From an uncultured Lachnospiraceae bacterium (lineage in GTDB: Bacteria; Bacillota; Clostridia; Lachnospirales; Lachnospiraceae), in NCBI GenBank assembly GCA_902476265.1, contig CABSCP010000005.1, positions 84,464 to 148,463 on the forward strand: DNA of 64,000 nucleotides. The letters run 5' to 3'. The translations under genes were made by a program, and so were the position numbers. Of this stretch, positions 8,145 to 17,265 are shown one piece after another. Within the stretch, counting starts at the first letter, position 1. Every line of letters begins with the position of its first letter. The notes under the pieces were generated by a model, which was not told the origin of the DNA, searched no databases, and saw nothing but the letters and a program-made list of their open reading frames with translations.

Positions 8145-9614
8145 TTATACGTCAAAATCATCGTTATCAGCCACCGGGACTTCAAAATACATCTGTTCCG
8201 GCGCCGGTTCAAAAGCATAACCCATTTCTTTTTTTACATGACGCCTGGGAACCGGAAGCGGATTTTCCAGATATTCTCCTGGGCCCGGCCTCGCTTCTTT
8301 CGCTGTGTCCGGCACTGCAAAAGAAGGCACCCTGTCTTCTTCCGGTTCCGGCGTTTCTTCTTTCTGCATCCTTGGTTCCGCAGCTTCCTCCGGCTCTGCA
8401 TGCAGCATGCTCAGGATTCCGAAACCGGACAGCACGCCGAAATACAGAAAACGCAGACCCTGTTCCTGTAAAACAACATTGGACAAAAATTCCGTCAACA
8501 CCAGGAACGACAGGGGAAGAATCCACATAGCCCCTTTGGAAAGCCCTTTTTCCGAAGCGCCGAACAGCGCGAAAAAGGACAGCAGATACACCGGAACCGT
8601 CATCCAGTATTCCGTCATGGTGGGGCTGTGTAAAAGGGCTGTGCGGTTTCCCCCTGCAAGGGAAACATACCATTCGCCCATCAGCGCCGAAACGCTTTGA
8701 GAGAGATTCTGATGCTGCCCGGACATAAAAACCGCCAGTAACACCAGGATAAAAAAGCCGAATAATACAGCGCATCCGTATTCTGTCAGGAGCAGGTTAT
8801 CCGGTTTCTTTTTCCGCCGCAGGATGAGAAATCCCGAAATAAACAGCAGGATAAAGCAGCACAGCCGGATATCAAAAAAAGCGAAAGCGCCGCACAGGAT
8901 GCCCGTGGCACAGACCGCGGGCATTTTATACCGGTTTCCGGGATGCCTGAGAATCCAGTCCAGGCATCCGGCGCAGACCAGCATGAGAATCCCCGCTGCG
9001 GTCAGAAGCAGACTCTGGGGTTCCGCCGTAAAAGTGCTGTTAAAAAAAGGAGGGAGACAAATCACGGAGAGCACACTAGTCACGGCACAGACCGTTCCTG
9101 TCAGCCTGTGCACGCCTATGTAAAAGAAAAGACATCCGGCCGCCTGCAGAATCAGATTACACCAGAATACCGCATAGTTCCGGTCAAACAGACCGATTCC
9201 CAGATGCAGAAGCCAGACATAAAAATCCCCGGAAAAAAGCCCGGAAAGATGCGCCCCTGCCGGAGATGCCGCCAGGTCGAAGCAGATCTGTCCGTCCGTA
9301 ACAATGCCTGCAGGCGCAAAAAATAAGCGCGCACAGACCAGGACGCCCAAAAGAAAAAGCACAAGGCTCCAGTCTGTCAGGCTCATTTTCCCCCTCTGTG
9401 TGAGCGAAACGATATCCAGACGCAGTCTGCCGGCGATCAGCTTTCCCGGCAGATAAACTGCCAGAAGCGCTGCCACGATCACGCCCGCCGTAAGGAGGAA
9501 ATAAGCCTGCATGGGCAGACTCATCATCCTGGTTAGCGCCGCAGTTGTCCTGGAAAAGCACAGGCACAGAATACAGGCATAGAAAAACCAAATGACTTGA
9601 CTCTTTTTCTCCAT
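8145..9614 (-). CDS. Polytopic membrane protein with acidic C-terminal tail, unknown function
   Basis: A 489-residue protein with about ten hydrophobic segments across residues 5-400. A soluble Pro/Glu-rich tail of about 90 residues follows and ends in the acidic aromatic motif DNDDFDV. The membrane part resembles glycosyltransferase-C or Wzy-like polytopic proteins in general shape, for example the extracytoplasmic loop FDLAASPAGAHLSG after the second helix group. I do not recognise a catalytic motif and assign no reaction. It lies between the sulfhydrylase gene and the TepA-like gene on the same strand. The distinct terminal motif suggests a docking peptide for a cytoplasmic partner, which is inference. 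Confidence 0.6.
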   Translation of the reverse strand: MEKKSQVIWFFYACILCLCFSRTTAALTRMMSLPMQAYFLLTAGVIVAALLAVYLPGKLIAGRLRLDIVSLTQRGKMSLTDWSLVLFLLGVLVCARLFFAPAGIVTDGQICFDLAASPAGAHLSGLFSGDFYVWLLHLGIGLFDRNYAVFWCNLILQAAGCLFFYIGVHRLTGTVCAVTSVLSVICLPPFFNSTFTAEPQSLLLTAAGILMLVCAGCLDWILRHPGNRYKMPAVCATGILCGAFAFFDIRLCCFILLFISGFLILRRKKKPDNLLLTEYGCAVLFGFFILVLLAVFMSGQHQNLSQSVSALMGEWYVSLAGGNRTALLHSPTMTEYWMTVPVYLLSFFALFGASEKGLSKGAMWILPLSFLVLTEFLSNVVLQEQGLRFLYFGVLSGFGILSMLHAEPEEAAEPRMQKEETPEPEEDRVPSFAVPDTAKEARPGPGEYLENPLPVPRRHVKKEMGYAFEPAPEQMYFEVPVADNDDFDV

Positions 9615-9678
9615 ATCTCCCCCATATCAGAAAAACCGCTCCAAAAAAATGCTGCTTCTAAACGGCCTGCCGCCTGTT

Positions 9679-10953
9679 TTACAATGCCTGTTCCAGATCG
9701 GCAATGATATCTTCCACGTTTTCGATTCCTACGGAAAGACGGATCAGATCCGGCGCCACGCCCGCTTCTTTGAGCTGCTCATCGTTCATCTGCCTGTGGG
9801 TATGGCTTGCCGGATGAAGCACACAGGTGCGGGCATCTGCCACATGGGTTACGATGGCTGCCAGTTTTAAACGGTCCATCATCTTTTCCGCCGCCTTCCG
9901 TCCGCCTTTTAAGCCGAAGGAAATGACGCCGCAGGTCCCTTTCGGCATATATTTTTTCGCCAGTTCATAATAGGGACTGCTGGCCAGCCCCGGGTAATTC
10001 ACCCAGGCCACTTTTTCATGGTTTTCCAGATAAGAGGCAACCCGCAGGGCATTCTCACAGTGACGGGGCATGCGCAGATGCAGGGTTTCCAGTCCGATAT
10101 TTAAAAGGAACGCGTTCTGAGGGGACTGGATGGAGCCCAGATCCCGCATCAGCTGGGCTGTGGCTTTCTGAATATAAGCCATTTTCCCGAACTTTTCCGC
10201 GTAAACGATGCCGTGATAGGATTCGTCCGGCGTGCAGAGTCCCGGGAACTTATCCGGATAAGCCAGCCAGTCAAAATTGCCGGAATCCACAATGGCTCCT
10301 CCCACACACATTCCATGACCGTCCATGTATTTTGTGGTGGAATGGGTCACGATATCCGCCCCCCATTTGAAAGGATTACAGTTGATAGGGGTGGGAAAAG
10401 TATTGTCAACGATCAGCGGCACCTGATGCTCATGAGCTACTTTCGCAAATTTCTCAATATCCAAAACCACCAGCGCCGGATTGGCAATGGTTTCGGCCAG
10501 CACGCACTTGGTATTGGGTAAAAAAGCGCTGCAGAGGGTTTCATAATCCGAATCGGGATCCACAACCGTACAGGAAATCCCCATTTTTTTCATGGTGACG
10601 GCCAGCAGATTGAAAGTGCCCCCGTAAACTTTGGAGGAAAGCACCACATGATCTCCCGCTTCACAGATATTAAACACCGCGTAATAGTTCGCCGCCTGTC
10701 CGGAAGAGGTGAGCATTGCCGCCACACCGCCTTCCAGCTCACAGATCTTCTGCGCCACGCAGTCATTGGTGGGATTGGCAAGACGGGTATAAAAATAACC
10801 GGACTCCTCCAAATCAAAGAGCCTTCCCATCTGCTCGCTGGTTTCATACTTAAATGTCGTGCTCTGGTAAATGGGAAGCACTCTGGGTTCCCCGTTTTTG
10901 GGCTGCCATCCGGACTGGATGCAGACTGTTTCTTTTGCATATTGGCCGTTCAT
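9679..10953 (-). CDS. metY: O-acetylhomoserine aminocarboxypropyltransferase (sulfhydrylase)
   Basis: A 424-residue PLP enzyme of the Cys/Met metabolism family that makes homocysteine from O-acetylhomoserine and sulfide. The PLP lysine is K208 in the motif THSTTKYMDGHG. SSGQAANYYAVF and VDNTFPTP match the family. The long form (about 425 residues) and the N-terminal ETVCIQSGWQP favour MetY over the shorter gamma-synthases. The ATG at 10953 follows a GGGAGAG ribosome site. No SAM riboswitch or T-box is visible in the 39-bp gap after yebC, so regulation is probably through the operon. Confidence 0.92.
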   Translation of the reverse strand: MNGQYAKETVCIQSGWQPKNGEPRVLPIYQSTTFKYETSEQMGRLFDLEESGYFYTRLANPTNDCVAQKICELEGGVAAMLTSSGQAANYYAVFNICEAGDHVVLSSKVYGGTFNLLAVTMKKMGISCTVVDPDSDYETLCSAFLPNTKCVLAETIANPALVVLDIEKFAKVAHEHQVPLIVDNTFPTPINCNPFKWGADIVTHSTTKYMDGHGMCVGGAIVDSGNFDWLAYPDKFPGLCTPDESYHGIVYAEKFGKMAYIQKATAQLMRDLGSIQSPQNAFLLNIGLETLHLRMPRHCENALRVASYLENHEKVAWVNYPGLASSPYYELAKKYMPKGTCGVISFGLKGGRKAAEKMMDRLKLAAIVTHVADARTCVLHPASHTHRQMNDEQLKEAGVAPDLIRLSVGIENVEDIIADLEQAL

Positions 10954-10992
10954 ATTTCTCTCCCATCTGTGCGCTTTGACACGCGTCTGTAC

Positions 10993-11724
10993 TTATTCCT
11001 CGTCCCAGTTGTGGTAAACCGCCTGGACGTCGTCATCTTCGTCCAGAAGATCCAGCGTTTTCTGCAGGCCTTTTAAAGCGGTTTCGTCGGTTAGCTTCAC
11101 ATAGTTCTGAGGGATCATGGTCACTTCCGCCTGGGCCATGGGGATGCCTTCTTTCTCCAGGGCTTCCCGGACCGCTTCAAAGGAATCGGGATCGGTCAGG
11201 ACTTCAAAACTGTCCTCTTCTTCGGAAAAATCCTCTGCTCCCGCATCCAGGGCCATCATCATCAGATCATCCGCTTCCATTTCACACTCTTCTTTGTCGA
11301 TGATGATCTGTCCCTTTTTATCGAACATGAAGGACACGCAGCCGGGTGTGCCGATATTGCCGTTTCCTTTTGAAAAAGCGCTTCTCACGTTTGCCGCAGT
11401 CCTGTTTTTGTTATCTGTCAGGGCATCTACAATAATGGCAATACCGCTGGGGCCGTAGCCTTCATAAGTCACATATTCATAGTTCACGTTGCCCACATCA
11501 CCGGCTGCCTTTTTGATACCGCGCTCGATGGTATCGTTTGGCATATTGTTTGCCTTGGCTTTGGCAATGACCTGGGAAAGCTTGAAGTTATTGGCCGGAT
11601 CAGGGCCGCCCTCCTTAACCGCTACCGCGATTTCTCTGCCCAGAATGGTAAAAATCTTTCCTTTTGCAGCATCATTTTTCTCTTTCTTGTGTTTGATATT
11701 TGCAAATTTTGAATGTCCTGACAT
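10993..11724 (-). CDS. yebC: YebC/PmpR family protein
   Basis: A 243-residue member of the YebC family beginning MSGHSKFANIKHKKEKNDAAKGK, the hallmark N terminus, with GPGG-free GYGPSGIAIIVDALTDNKNRT in the core. Members of this family act as transcriptional regulators, and some relieve ribosome stalling at proline stretches. Which applies here cannot be told from sequence. The ATG follows a strong AAGGAGAAGAAGAG site. The family is universally conserved and the length is standard. Confidence 0.95.
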   Translation of the reverse strand: MSGHSKFANIKHKKEKNDAAKGKIFTILGREIAVAVKEGGPDPANNFKLSQVIAKAKANNMPNDTIERGIKKAAGDVGNVNYEYVTYEGYGPSGIAIIVDALTDNKNRTAANVRSAFSKGNGNIGTPGCVSFMFDKKGQIIIDKEECEMEADDLMMMALDAGAEDFSEEEDSFEVLTDPDSFEAVREALEKEGIPMAQAEVTMIPQNYVKLTDETALKGLQKTLDLLDEDDDVQAVYHNWDEE

Positions 11725-11759
11725 CTCTTCTTCTCCTTATTCCTCTGTGATTTATTCAG

Positions 11760-11777
11760 GCTGTATCAAGATACAGC
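11760..11777. repeat. Short perfect hairpin between the CNNM gene and yebC
   Basis: GCTGTATC and GATACAGC form an uninterrupted 8-bp palindrome with a two-base centre, just after the stop of the upstream membrane protein gene. No T-run follows on either strand, so it is more likely an RNA-processing or partial attenuation element than a full terminator. Confidence 0.35.
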
Positions 11778-11779
11778 AG

Positions 11780-13159
11780 CTATTGGGCCTCCGGGCTTTC
11801 CTCATCCTTTGGGGTATCCGGGAGCCTGGTTACCAGAACCTGGCTGATCATTTTGTTGTCCACCGAAAGAATTTTAAAATTGTAACCGTCTACCGTCGTA
11901 TCATACTGTTCATCCGGAAAGGGGATATGCTCCAGTTTGGCAATCAGATAACCGTTTATCGTTTCAAATTCCTCTTCATCAAAATGAATGTCGAAACGTT
12001 CTTCCAGGTCTGACAGCTTCGTTTTTCCCTCAATGACATATTCATCCTGTCCCTTCTGCCGGATACAGATTTCCTCATCGTCATATTCGTCCAGAATATT
12101 TCCTACGATCTCTTCCAGGATGTCCTCCATGGCGATCAGGCCGGAGGTTTGTCCATATTCGTCCACCACAATGACCATCTGCAGCTTCATGGACTGCATG
12201 GTTTTAAACAGCGCGTCAATTTTACGCGTCTCGGGGATAAACCGGACTTCCCGCATCAGATCCGGAATTTCCTCCAGGGGCCGGTTCCAGTCGATCTGGG
12301 ACTGTCTGCGCAGCGCGTCCTTCATATGGAGGATGCCGATGATATGATCAATATTTTCCTTATAAACAGGAAAACGGCTGTTGTTCTCGTTGAGCATGAA
12401 CTGCACGGCTTCCCCAAAGGACATCCGGCAGTCAATGGCCACTATATCCCTGCGGTTTGTCATGATGTCGGTCGCTTCCTTATCACCGAATTCAAAAATA
12501 TTGGTGATCATTTCCGCTTCGCTCGCCTGTATGACGCCCTGTTCGTGGCCTTCATTGACCATGGAAATGATCTCATCCTCCGTCACATCATTATGGCCGT
12601 CATCCTCCCGGATGCCCATCAGCATCAGCACCCCCCTGGAAGTCACCGCCACCAGGGCTGTGAAAGGGGTTAAAAGTATTTTTAAAAACCAGATAAAACC
12701 GACCAGGCTGTAAGCCCAGCTTTCCGGCTTTCTGGCCGCCAGCTTTTTGGGCACAAGCACGCCGAAAACGAGCAATATGTAAAGAATAAACAGCACGGCA
12801 AGCAGAAAAGAAACCGCGGTCACAAGTCCGTATCCCCAATAGGCGGGTTCTTCCATCCAGCGCTTTACCACATCGCCCGCAAACTCGCGGATGGTGAGCA
12901 AAAGCATCCTGAAAAAATAACTTCCGGCAATCAGATTCACGAAAGTGATGATAACCTGTACCATATTCACGTAGCTTTCCGCGCCGTGGATCATGCGGCA
13001 GAGCCGGGAGGCTTTCTTGTTGTGTTCCTCCAGTGCCCTGCGCTCTTCTTCTTTTAAATTCAGATTTTGTATGGCAGAGCCAAATCCGTAAATTACCGCA
13101 TCGAGAATCAACAGCAGTAAAAACAGCAGTATACTGGCAGTAGGGCCGCCATCGTCCAT
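11780..13159 (-). CDS. CNNM/CBS-pair/CorC-type membrane protein (hemolysin C family)
   Basis: A 459-residue protein with an N-terminal CNNM (DUF21) domain of three or four helices in residues 1-180. Two CBS motifs follow near 200-325 (DIMTNRRDIVAIDCRMSFGEAVQFML and MQMVIVVDEYGQTSGLIAMEDILEEIVG), then a CorC_HlyC domain (YVIEGKTKLSDLEERFDI) at about 350-435. Family members are implicated in Mg/Co efflux; 'hemolysin' is a historical name. The ATG at 13159 has an AAAAGGAG site eight bases upstream. It lies 62 bp after mazF and shares its direction. Confidence 0.9.
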   Translation of the reverse strand: MDDGGPTASILLFLLLLILDAVIYGFGSAIQNLNLKEEERRALEEHNKKASRLCRMIHGAESYVNMVQVIITFVNLIAGSYFFRMLLLTIREFAGDVVKRWMEEPAYWGYGLVTAVSFLLAVLFILYILLVFGVLVPKKLAARKPESWAYSLVGFIWFLKILLTPFTALVAVTSRGVLMLMGIREDDGHNDVTEDEIISMVNEGHEQGVIQASEAEMITNIFEFGDKEATDIMTNRRDIVAIDCRMSFGEAVQFMLNENNSRFPVYKENIDHIIGILHMKDALRRQSQIDWNRPLEEIPDLMREVRFIPETRKIDALFKTMQSMKLQMVIVVDEYGQTSGLIAMEDILEEIVGNILDEYDDEEICIRQKGQDEYVIEGKTKLSDLEERFDIHFDEEEFETINGYLIAKLEHIPFPDEQYDTTVDGYNFKILSVDNKMISQVLVTRLPDTPKDEESPEAQ

Positions 13160-13221
13160 ATGATCAACTCCTTTTTACAGCATATAATATCATTTCAACA
13201 GGGAAACGTCAAGGAAGACAC

Positions 13222-13563
13222 TTATGTATCCAGTTCCAGGCTGATTTTCAGCGCGCGGTTTACCCTGGCCATAACGGCTGCATCCAGATGGCAGACCTTA
13301 TCCTTTAAACGCTTTTTGTCGATGGTGCGCAGCTGTTCCAGCAAAATGACGGAATCCTTTTCAATTTCATAATCCGCTGCCAGTATTTCAATATGGGTGG
13401 GCAGTTTGGCTTTATTCATTTTTGAAGTGATGGCTGCACAGATCACCGTCGGGCTGTGTCGGTTGCCGATGTCATTTTGAATGATCAGAACCGGGCGGAT
13501 CCCTCCCTGTTCCGAACCCACGACAGGTCTTAAATCAGCATAATAAATATCTCCACGTTTCAC
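13222..13563 (-). CDS. ndoA: MazF/NdoA-type endoribonuclease toxin, no adjacent antitoxin
   Basis: A 113-residue PemK/MazF protein closely resembling the Bacillus NdoA (EndoA) toxin, which cleaves mRNA at short specific sequences. The diagnostic stretches are KRGDIYYADL, VGSEQGGIRPVLIIQNDIGN, KLPTHIEI and DSVILLEQLRTIDKKRL. The GTG start at 13561-13563 has a GGAAGGA site. In Bacillus the antitoxin NdoAI is encoded just before it, between alr and ndoA. Here the 143-bp gap to alr (13564-13706) is too short for it and I see no antitoxin-like frame. The position downstream of alr is otherwise conserved. Confidence 0.93.
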   Translation of the reverse strand: MKRGDIYYADLRPVVGSEQGGIRPVLIIQNDIGNRHSPTVICAAITSKMNKAKLPTHIEILAADYEIEKDSVILLEQLRTIDKKRLKDKVCHLDAAVMARVNRALKISLELDT

Positions 13564-13706
13564 GTTTTCAATCCTTCCTTCCTCAAATCCGCCGCCGATC
13601 GGCTTTTTTGGCCGGCGGCCGGCGGGTGATATCTGGAGTATTGCCCGCTTTATCGGAAGGTATACAGCCCGGCCCGCATTCCTGCTGCGGCCGCACTGCT
13701 GTCCGG

Positions 13707-14885
13707 TTATTCGTAATCCGCAAAATAGTCCTTGGTATAGACCGTTTCGTTTCCTTTTTTATAAACTCTGGGAATTCGTTTTCCGAGGCAGCATGCCAGT
13801 TCATAGTTAAACCGCCCGGAAATCTCCCCCAGTTCCTCCATGGTGATCTCCTCTGTTCCGTCATGCCCCACCAGGGTGACAAGGCTGCCCGTTTCGGCTT
13901 CCGGAATGTCCGTCACATCCACCATGAACTGATCCATGCATACGCGGCCTAAAATCGGGGCCCTGCGTCCGCAGATGAGCACATCGGCCCGATTGGAAAG
14001 CATGCGGGGATATCCGTCCCCGTATCCCACCGGAACGGTGGCCACCCGCATGGGTTTTTCTGTGGTATAGGTACCGCCGTAACTGATTTCCCTTCCGGCT
14101 TCCAGGTCCTTCACATATACAATGCGGCTGTAGAGTGAGAGGACCGGTTTTAAAGCGGCGCGCTCCCGGTTCACTTCCGAAGAAGGCCAGAGTCCGTAAA
14201 GAATGACCCCTGCTCTCACTACATCCATATTCGCCTCTTTGATGTCCAGGATTCCGGCGCTGTTGGAACAGTGACAGATGGGCACTCTAAAGCCCAGTTC
14301 CTTTTCGATCCTTTCTGCAAAGGCCTTAAAATCTGCCAGCTGGGCGTAGGTCTTTTTCTTATCCGTTTCATCCGCAGTTGCGAAATGGGTGAAAATTCCT
14401 TCCACTTCTATGCCGGGAGTTTCCAGCACCTTTTTTACGAAAGAAAGCCCTTCATCATCCGTGCGGATACCGATTCTGGACATTCCGGTATCCACCGCAA
14501 TATGTACGATCATCTTTTTGCCCATACGGAGGGCTTCCCGGCTCATATCGGCAAGCATCTGTCCGGTGAATACAGTGGCCCGTATCTCTTCCCGGATCAT
14601 ATTCTCATAATCGGCGGGAAAGGTATAGCCCAGCACCATCACCGGTTTTTCCATCCCCGCTTTTTTCAGGATTGCCGCCTCTTCCGCCGTAGCCACCGCA
14701 TATCCGGTCACGAAATCCACCTGTTCCATTTCCCTTGCGAGAGGGACCGCACCATGGCCGTAACCGTCTGTTTTCACCACTCCCACAATGGATGTCTTTT
14801 CATCCAGGCATTCCTTCATGGACAACAGATTTTCATGAAAAGCGTCCAGGTCAACTTCCGCCCAGACTCTTGAATAATGCTTCAT
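13707..14885 (-). CDS. alr: Alanine racemase
   Basis: A 392-residue PLP enzyme that interconverts L- and D-alanine for peptidoglycan synthesis. The PLP lysine is K38 in VVKTDGYGHGA. The second catalytic region (REISYGGTYT) contains the active-site tyrosine, followed by VATVPVGYGDGYPR. The length is slightly above the family average of about 370-390. It follows the NAD(P)HX repair gene by 21 bp and precedes mazF, a widespread Firmicute arrangement. Confidence 0.97.
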   Translation of the reverse strand: MKHYSRVWAEVDLDAFHENLLSMKECLDEKTSIVGVVKTDGYGHGAVPLAREMEQVDFVTGYAVATAEEAAILKKAGMEKPVMVLGYTFPADYENMIREEIRATVFTGQMLADMSREALRMGKKMIVHIAVDTGMSRIGIRTDDEGLSFVKKVLETPGIEVEGIFTHFATADETDKKKTYAQLADFKAFAERIEKELGFRVPICHCSNSAGILDIKEANMDVVRAGVILYGLWPSSEVNRERAALKPVLSLYSRIVYVKDLEAGREISYGGTYTTEKPMRVATVPVGYGDGYPRMLSNRADVLICGRRAPILGRVCMDQFMVDVTDIPEAETGSLVTLVGHDGTEEITMEELGEISGRFNYELACCLGKRIPRVYKKGNETVYTKDYFADYE

Positions 14886-14906
14886 TTTTCCTTTCCTTCT
14901 TTCCTG

Positions 14907-16427
14907 TCAAAGTAACAATGCAGGGATCATATCCGCAATATCTCCCGCTTTCATGCTGTATTCGCTCTTCACGTGAGCTGCCTTGTCGCCCGCAAGTCCG
15001 TGCAGATAAACGCCCGTGCACACCGCTGCGAACAGATCTTCTTCCACGGCGGCCAGGGCGGTCAGAATGCCGGTCAGCACGTCGCCGCTTCCGGCAGTGG
15101 CCATACCGCTGTTGCCGCTGCCGTTTCCGTAAATTCTTCCGTCAGGCGACGCCACAAAGGTACGGGCTCCCTTACACAGCACCACTGCCTGCAGCCGTTT
15201 TGCCCAGAGGAGGGCCATGCCGGCCGGATCCGCGAGAATTTCCTGTGTGCTGCATCGCTGCAGACGTGCCAGTTCTCCGGGATGAGGGGTCAGTACCAGT
15301 TTCCTGCGGCTATCCGGATTTTCCTGCCCTTTTTCCAGCATTTCCAGCAGATTTTCGTCAAGGGAAAGAATGTTGATGGCATCCGCATCCAGAATGAGCG
15401 GTTTTGCGGAATGTTGAATCAAAAACCGCAGTTTCCCGACCGCTTCTTCTCCTGTGGAAAGACCGGGGCCTGCCCCGATCACATCCGCCCACTTCTCCGC
15501 TGCTTCCATATCCAGTGTAATCATGGCCTCGGGAAGCGTTTCCTGAAGGATGATCCGGTTGCTGTCAGGGCTCACGATTTTTATCATTCCGCAGCCTGCG
15601 GCAAAAGCGCCCCGGGCGGAAAGCACCGCCGCCCCGGCCATTCCTTCGCTGCCCGCCAAAAGCACGGCCTTTCCGAAGCTGCCCTTATTGCCCTCAGGCA
15701 GTCTTTTGGGCATCAGCTTCTTTACCGGCCCCGTAAAAGTGAACCGGACCGGCGGCTCATCCAGAAAACTGTCCGGGGTGATGCCGATGGGGGCGCACAG
15801 TACGTTTCCGGCAAACCGGGCGCCGGGATATAAAAAAGTGCCCAGTTTACGGAAGCCAAAGGTCACCGTCACGTCCGCGTTCACCGCGCCCCCCAGCACA
15901 GCGCCGGTATCCGTATGTATGCCGGAAGGCAGATCCACCGCCAGAACAAATGCGCTGCTTCGGTTGATATAATCCACGGTTTCCAAAAAAATGCCGGTCA
16001 GCTCCCGGGACAGTCCCACGCCGAAGAGGGCATCCACAATGATATCATATTCGCCTTCCGGCAAAGTGCGCCTGACCTTTCCGCCGTATGCCCTCACTGC
16101 CGCCAGCTGCAGCGCCGTGAGTTCACTGGCCTTTTCTTCCGCTCCGGCCAGGAAAAAATCCACATCATAACCGTCCTGCATCAAAAGGCGGCCCACCGCC
16201 AGACCGTCTCCGCCGTTATTGCCGCTGCCTGCCGCAATCAGGACCCTTCTGCCGCACGCCGGTTTCCAGCACTGCGCCCCTTTGGCGAGCTGCTCCTGTC
16301 TTTCTTCTATGACCTGTCGGCAGGCCAGCGCGGCCCGCTCCATCAGGACAACCGGCGGAATTTTAAAATATTCGCTCGTATTTTTATCGTACCGCTTCAT
16401 TTCTTCGGCGGTTACCAGATATTCCAT
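14907..16427 (-). CDS. nnr: Bifunctional NAD(P)H-hydrate epimerase / ADP-dependent dehydratase
   Basis: A 506-residue fusion protein that repairs hydrated NADH and NADPH. The N-terminal YjeF_N epimerase domain (about 1-220) contains the GSGNNGGDGL loop. The C-terminal YjeF_C dehydratase domain (about 230-500) contains GAGPGLS, LTPHPGELARL and the nucleotide loop NGSGNSGMATAGSGDVLTGI. I chose the ATG at 16425-16427, one base after the rex stop, since it begins the family-typical MEYLVTAEEMKRYD. Upstream ATGs at 16451 and 16460 would overlap rex. Linkage to rex puts NADH sensing and NADH repair in one transcript. Confidence 0.93.
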   Translation of the reverse strand: MEYLVTAEEMKRYDKNTSEYFKIPPVVLMERAALACRQVIEERQEQLAKGAQCWKPACGRRVLIAAGSGNNGGDGLAVGRLLMQDGYDVDFFLAGAEEKASELTALQLAAVRAYGGKVRRTLPEGEYDIIVDALFGVGLSRELTGIFLETVDYINRSSAFVLAVDLPSGIHTDTGAVLGGAVNADVTVTFGFRKLGTFLYPGARFAGNVLCAPIGITPDSFLDEPPVRFTFTGPVKKLMPKRLPEGNKGSFGKAVLLAGSEGMAGAAVLSARGAFAAGCGMIKIVSPDSNRIILQETLPEAMITLDMEAAEKWADVIGAGPGLSTGEEAVGKLRFLIQHSAKPLILDADAINILSLDENLLEMLEKGQENPDSRRKLVLTPHPGELARLQRCSTQEILADPAGMALLWAKRLQAVVLCKGARTFVASPDGRIYGNGSGNSGMATAGSGDVLTGILTALAAVEEDLFAAVCTGVYLHGLAGDKAAHVKSEYSMKAGDIADMIPALLL

Positions 16428-16428
16428 A

Positions 16429-17073
16429 TCATTGCTTCTTTCCGTTTTCATATTGTTCAATCATATAGGACAGTTTCATCAGGCTGTCCGACAGATGTAC
16501 ATTTTCCACCTGCACGCCTTCGGGCACCTTCAAGTCTACATGGGCGAAATTCCAGATCGCTTTGATCCCCACTTCCGCAAGCTGTTCGGCCACCGCAATG
16601 GCTTCGGATTTCGGAATGGTGAGCACCGCGATATCCACATTATTCTGCCGCACAAAATCCGCCATATCCTCCATGGGACGCACTTCAATCCCACGGATTG
16701 TTTTGCCGTACAATTGGGAATTAATGTCAAAAATCCCGGTGAAAATAAATCCGCGCCGCTCGAAATTCATATAATTGGCAAGTGCCTGGCCCAAATTGCC
16801 CGCACCTACAATGATCAGATGATGGGTTTTATCCAGCCCCAGGATCTTTCCGATTTCCATATAGAGGTATTCCACATTATATCCGTATCCCTGCTGGCCA
16901 AAACCGCCGAAATTATTAAAATCCTGTCGGATCTGCGATGCGGTCACATTCATCAGCAAGGACAATTCCTGGGATGAAATGCGTTCCACTCCCATGTCTT
17001 TTAGTTCTCCCAGATATCGGAAATACCTCGGAAGCCGGCTGATGACGGCCTGTGAGATTTCTTTGTCTGCCAC
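16429..17073 (-). CDS. rex: Redox-sensing transcriptional repressor Rex
   Basis: A 214-residue repressor that senses the NADH/NAD ratio. The N-terminal winged helix covers about 1-80 (ISQAVISRLPRYFRYL...VTASQIRQDFNNFGGFGQQGYGY). The Rossmann NAD(H) domain starts at IIVGAGNLGQALANY. The length is typical. It heads a long minus-strand transcript from a near-consensus promoter at 17266-17295, where a partial Rex-like box overlaps the -35, so autoregulation is plausible. The roughly 185-nt leader is unusually structured (see separate entries). Confidence 0.96.
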   Translation of the reverse strand: MADKEISQAVISRLPRYFRYLGELKDMGVERISSQELSLLMNVTASQIRQDFNNFGGFGQQGYGYNVEYLYMEIGKILGLDKTHHLIIVGAGNLGQALANYMNFERRGFIFTGIFDINSQLYGKTIRGIEVRPMEDMADFVRQNNVDIAVLTIPKSEAIAVAEQLAEVGIKAIWNFAHVDLKVPEGVQVENVHLSDSLMKLSYMIEQYENGKKQ

Positions 17074-17129
17074 TTTTATTGTTGCCTCCCTTTATCTGCT
17101 GAATGCTTCGATTTCTGTTTTCCTGCCTT

Positions 17130-17171
17130 ATGGTACCTTCTAAATTTGCTTCGCAAATTCAGAAGTAGCGC
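17130..17171. repeat. Leader repeat copy 1 (42 bp, contains a hairpin)
   Basis: This 42-bp stretch is identical to 17190-17231. Inside it CTTCT and AGAAG flank AATTTGC-TTC-GCAAATT, forming an interrupted hairpin of about 12 bp with a three-base loop. It lies in the rex leader. Confidence 0.85.
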
Positions 17172-17189
17172 GCTTCACCTCCGGCTCGC

Positions 17190-17231
17190 ATGGTACCTTC
17201 TAAATTTGCTTCGCAAATTCAGAAGTAGCGC
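17190..17231. repeat. Leader repeat copy 2 (42 bp, contains a hairpin)
   Basis: A perfect copy of 17130-17171, offset by 60 bp. The 18-bp spacer between the copies is not repeated. Its last base overlaps the GC-rich hairpin at 17231. Confidence 0.85.
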
Positions 17232-17261
17232 ATGTCCCCCGCCCTGCCGGCGGGGGACATG
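17231..17261. repeat. GC-rich perfect hairpin at the predicted 5' end of the rex transcript
   Basis: The arms CATGTCCCCCGCC (17231-17243) and its complement (17249-17261) pair over 13 bp with a five-base loop. The predicted transcription start lies near 17259, so this hairpin would form the very 5' end of the mRNA. No T-run follows on either strand, arguing against a terminator. Confidence 0.8.
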
Positions 17262-17265
17262 CTTC

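Noticed and set aside
17130..17231. CRISPR array
   Set aside because: Only two repeats exist, each with an internal stem, one 18-bp spacer and no cas genes; they sit inside a promoter-leader context.
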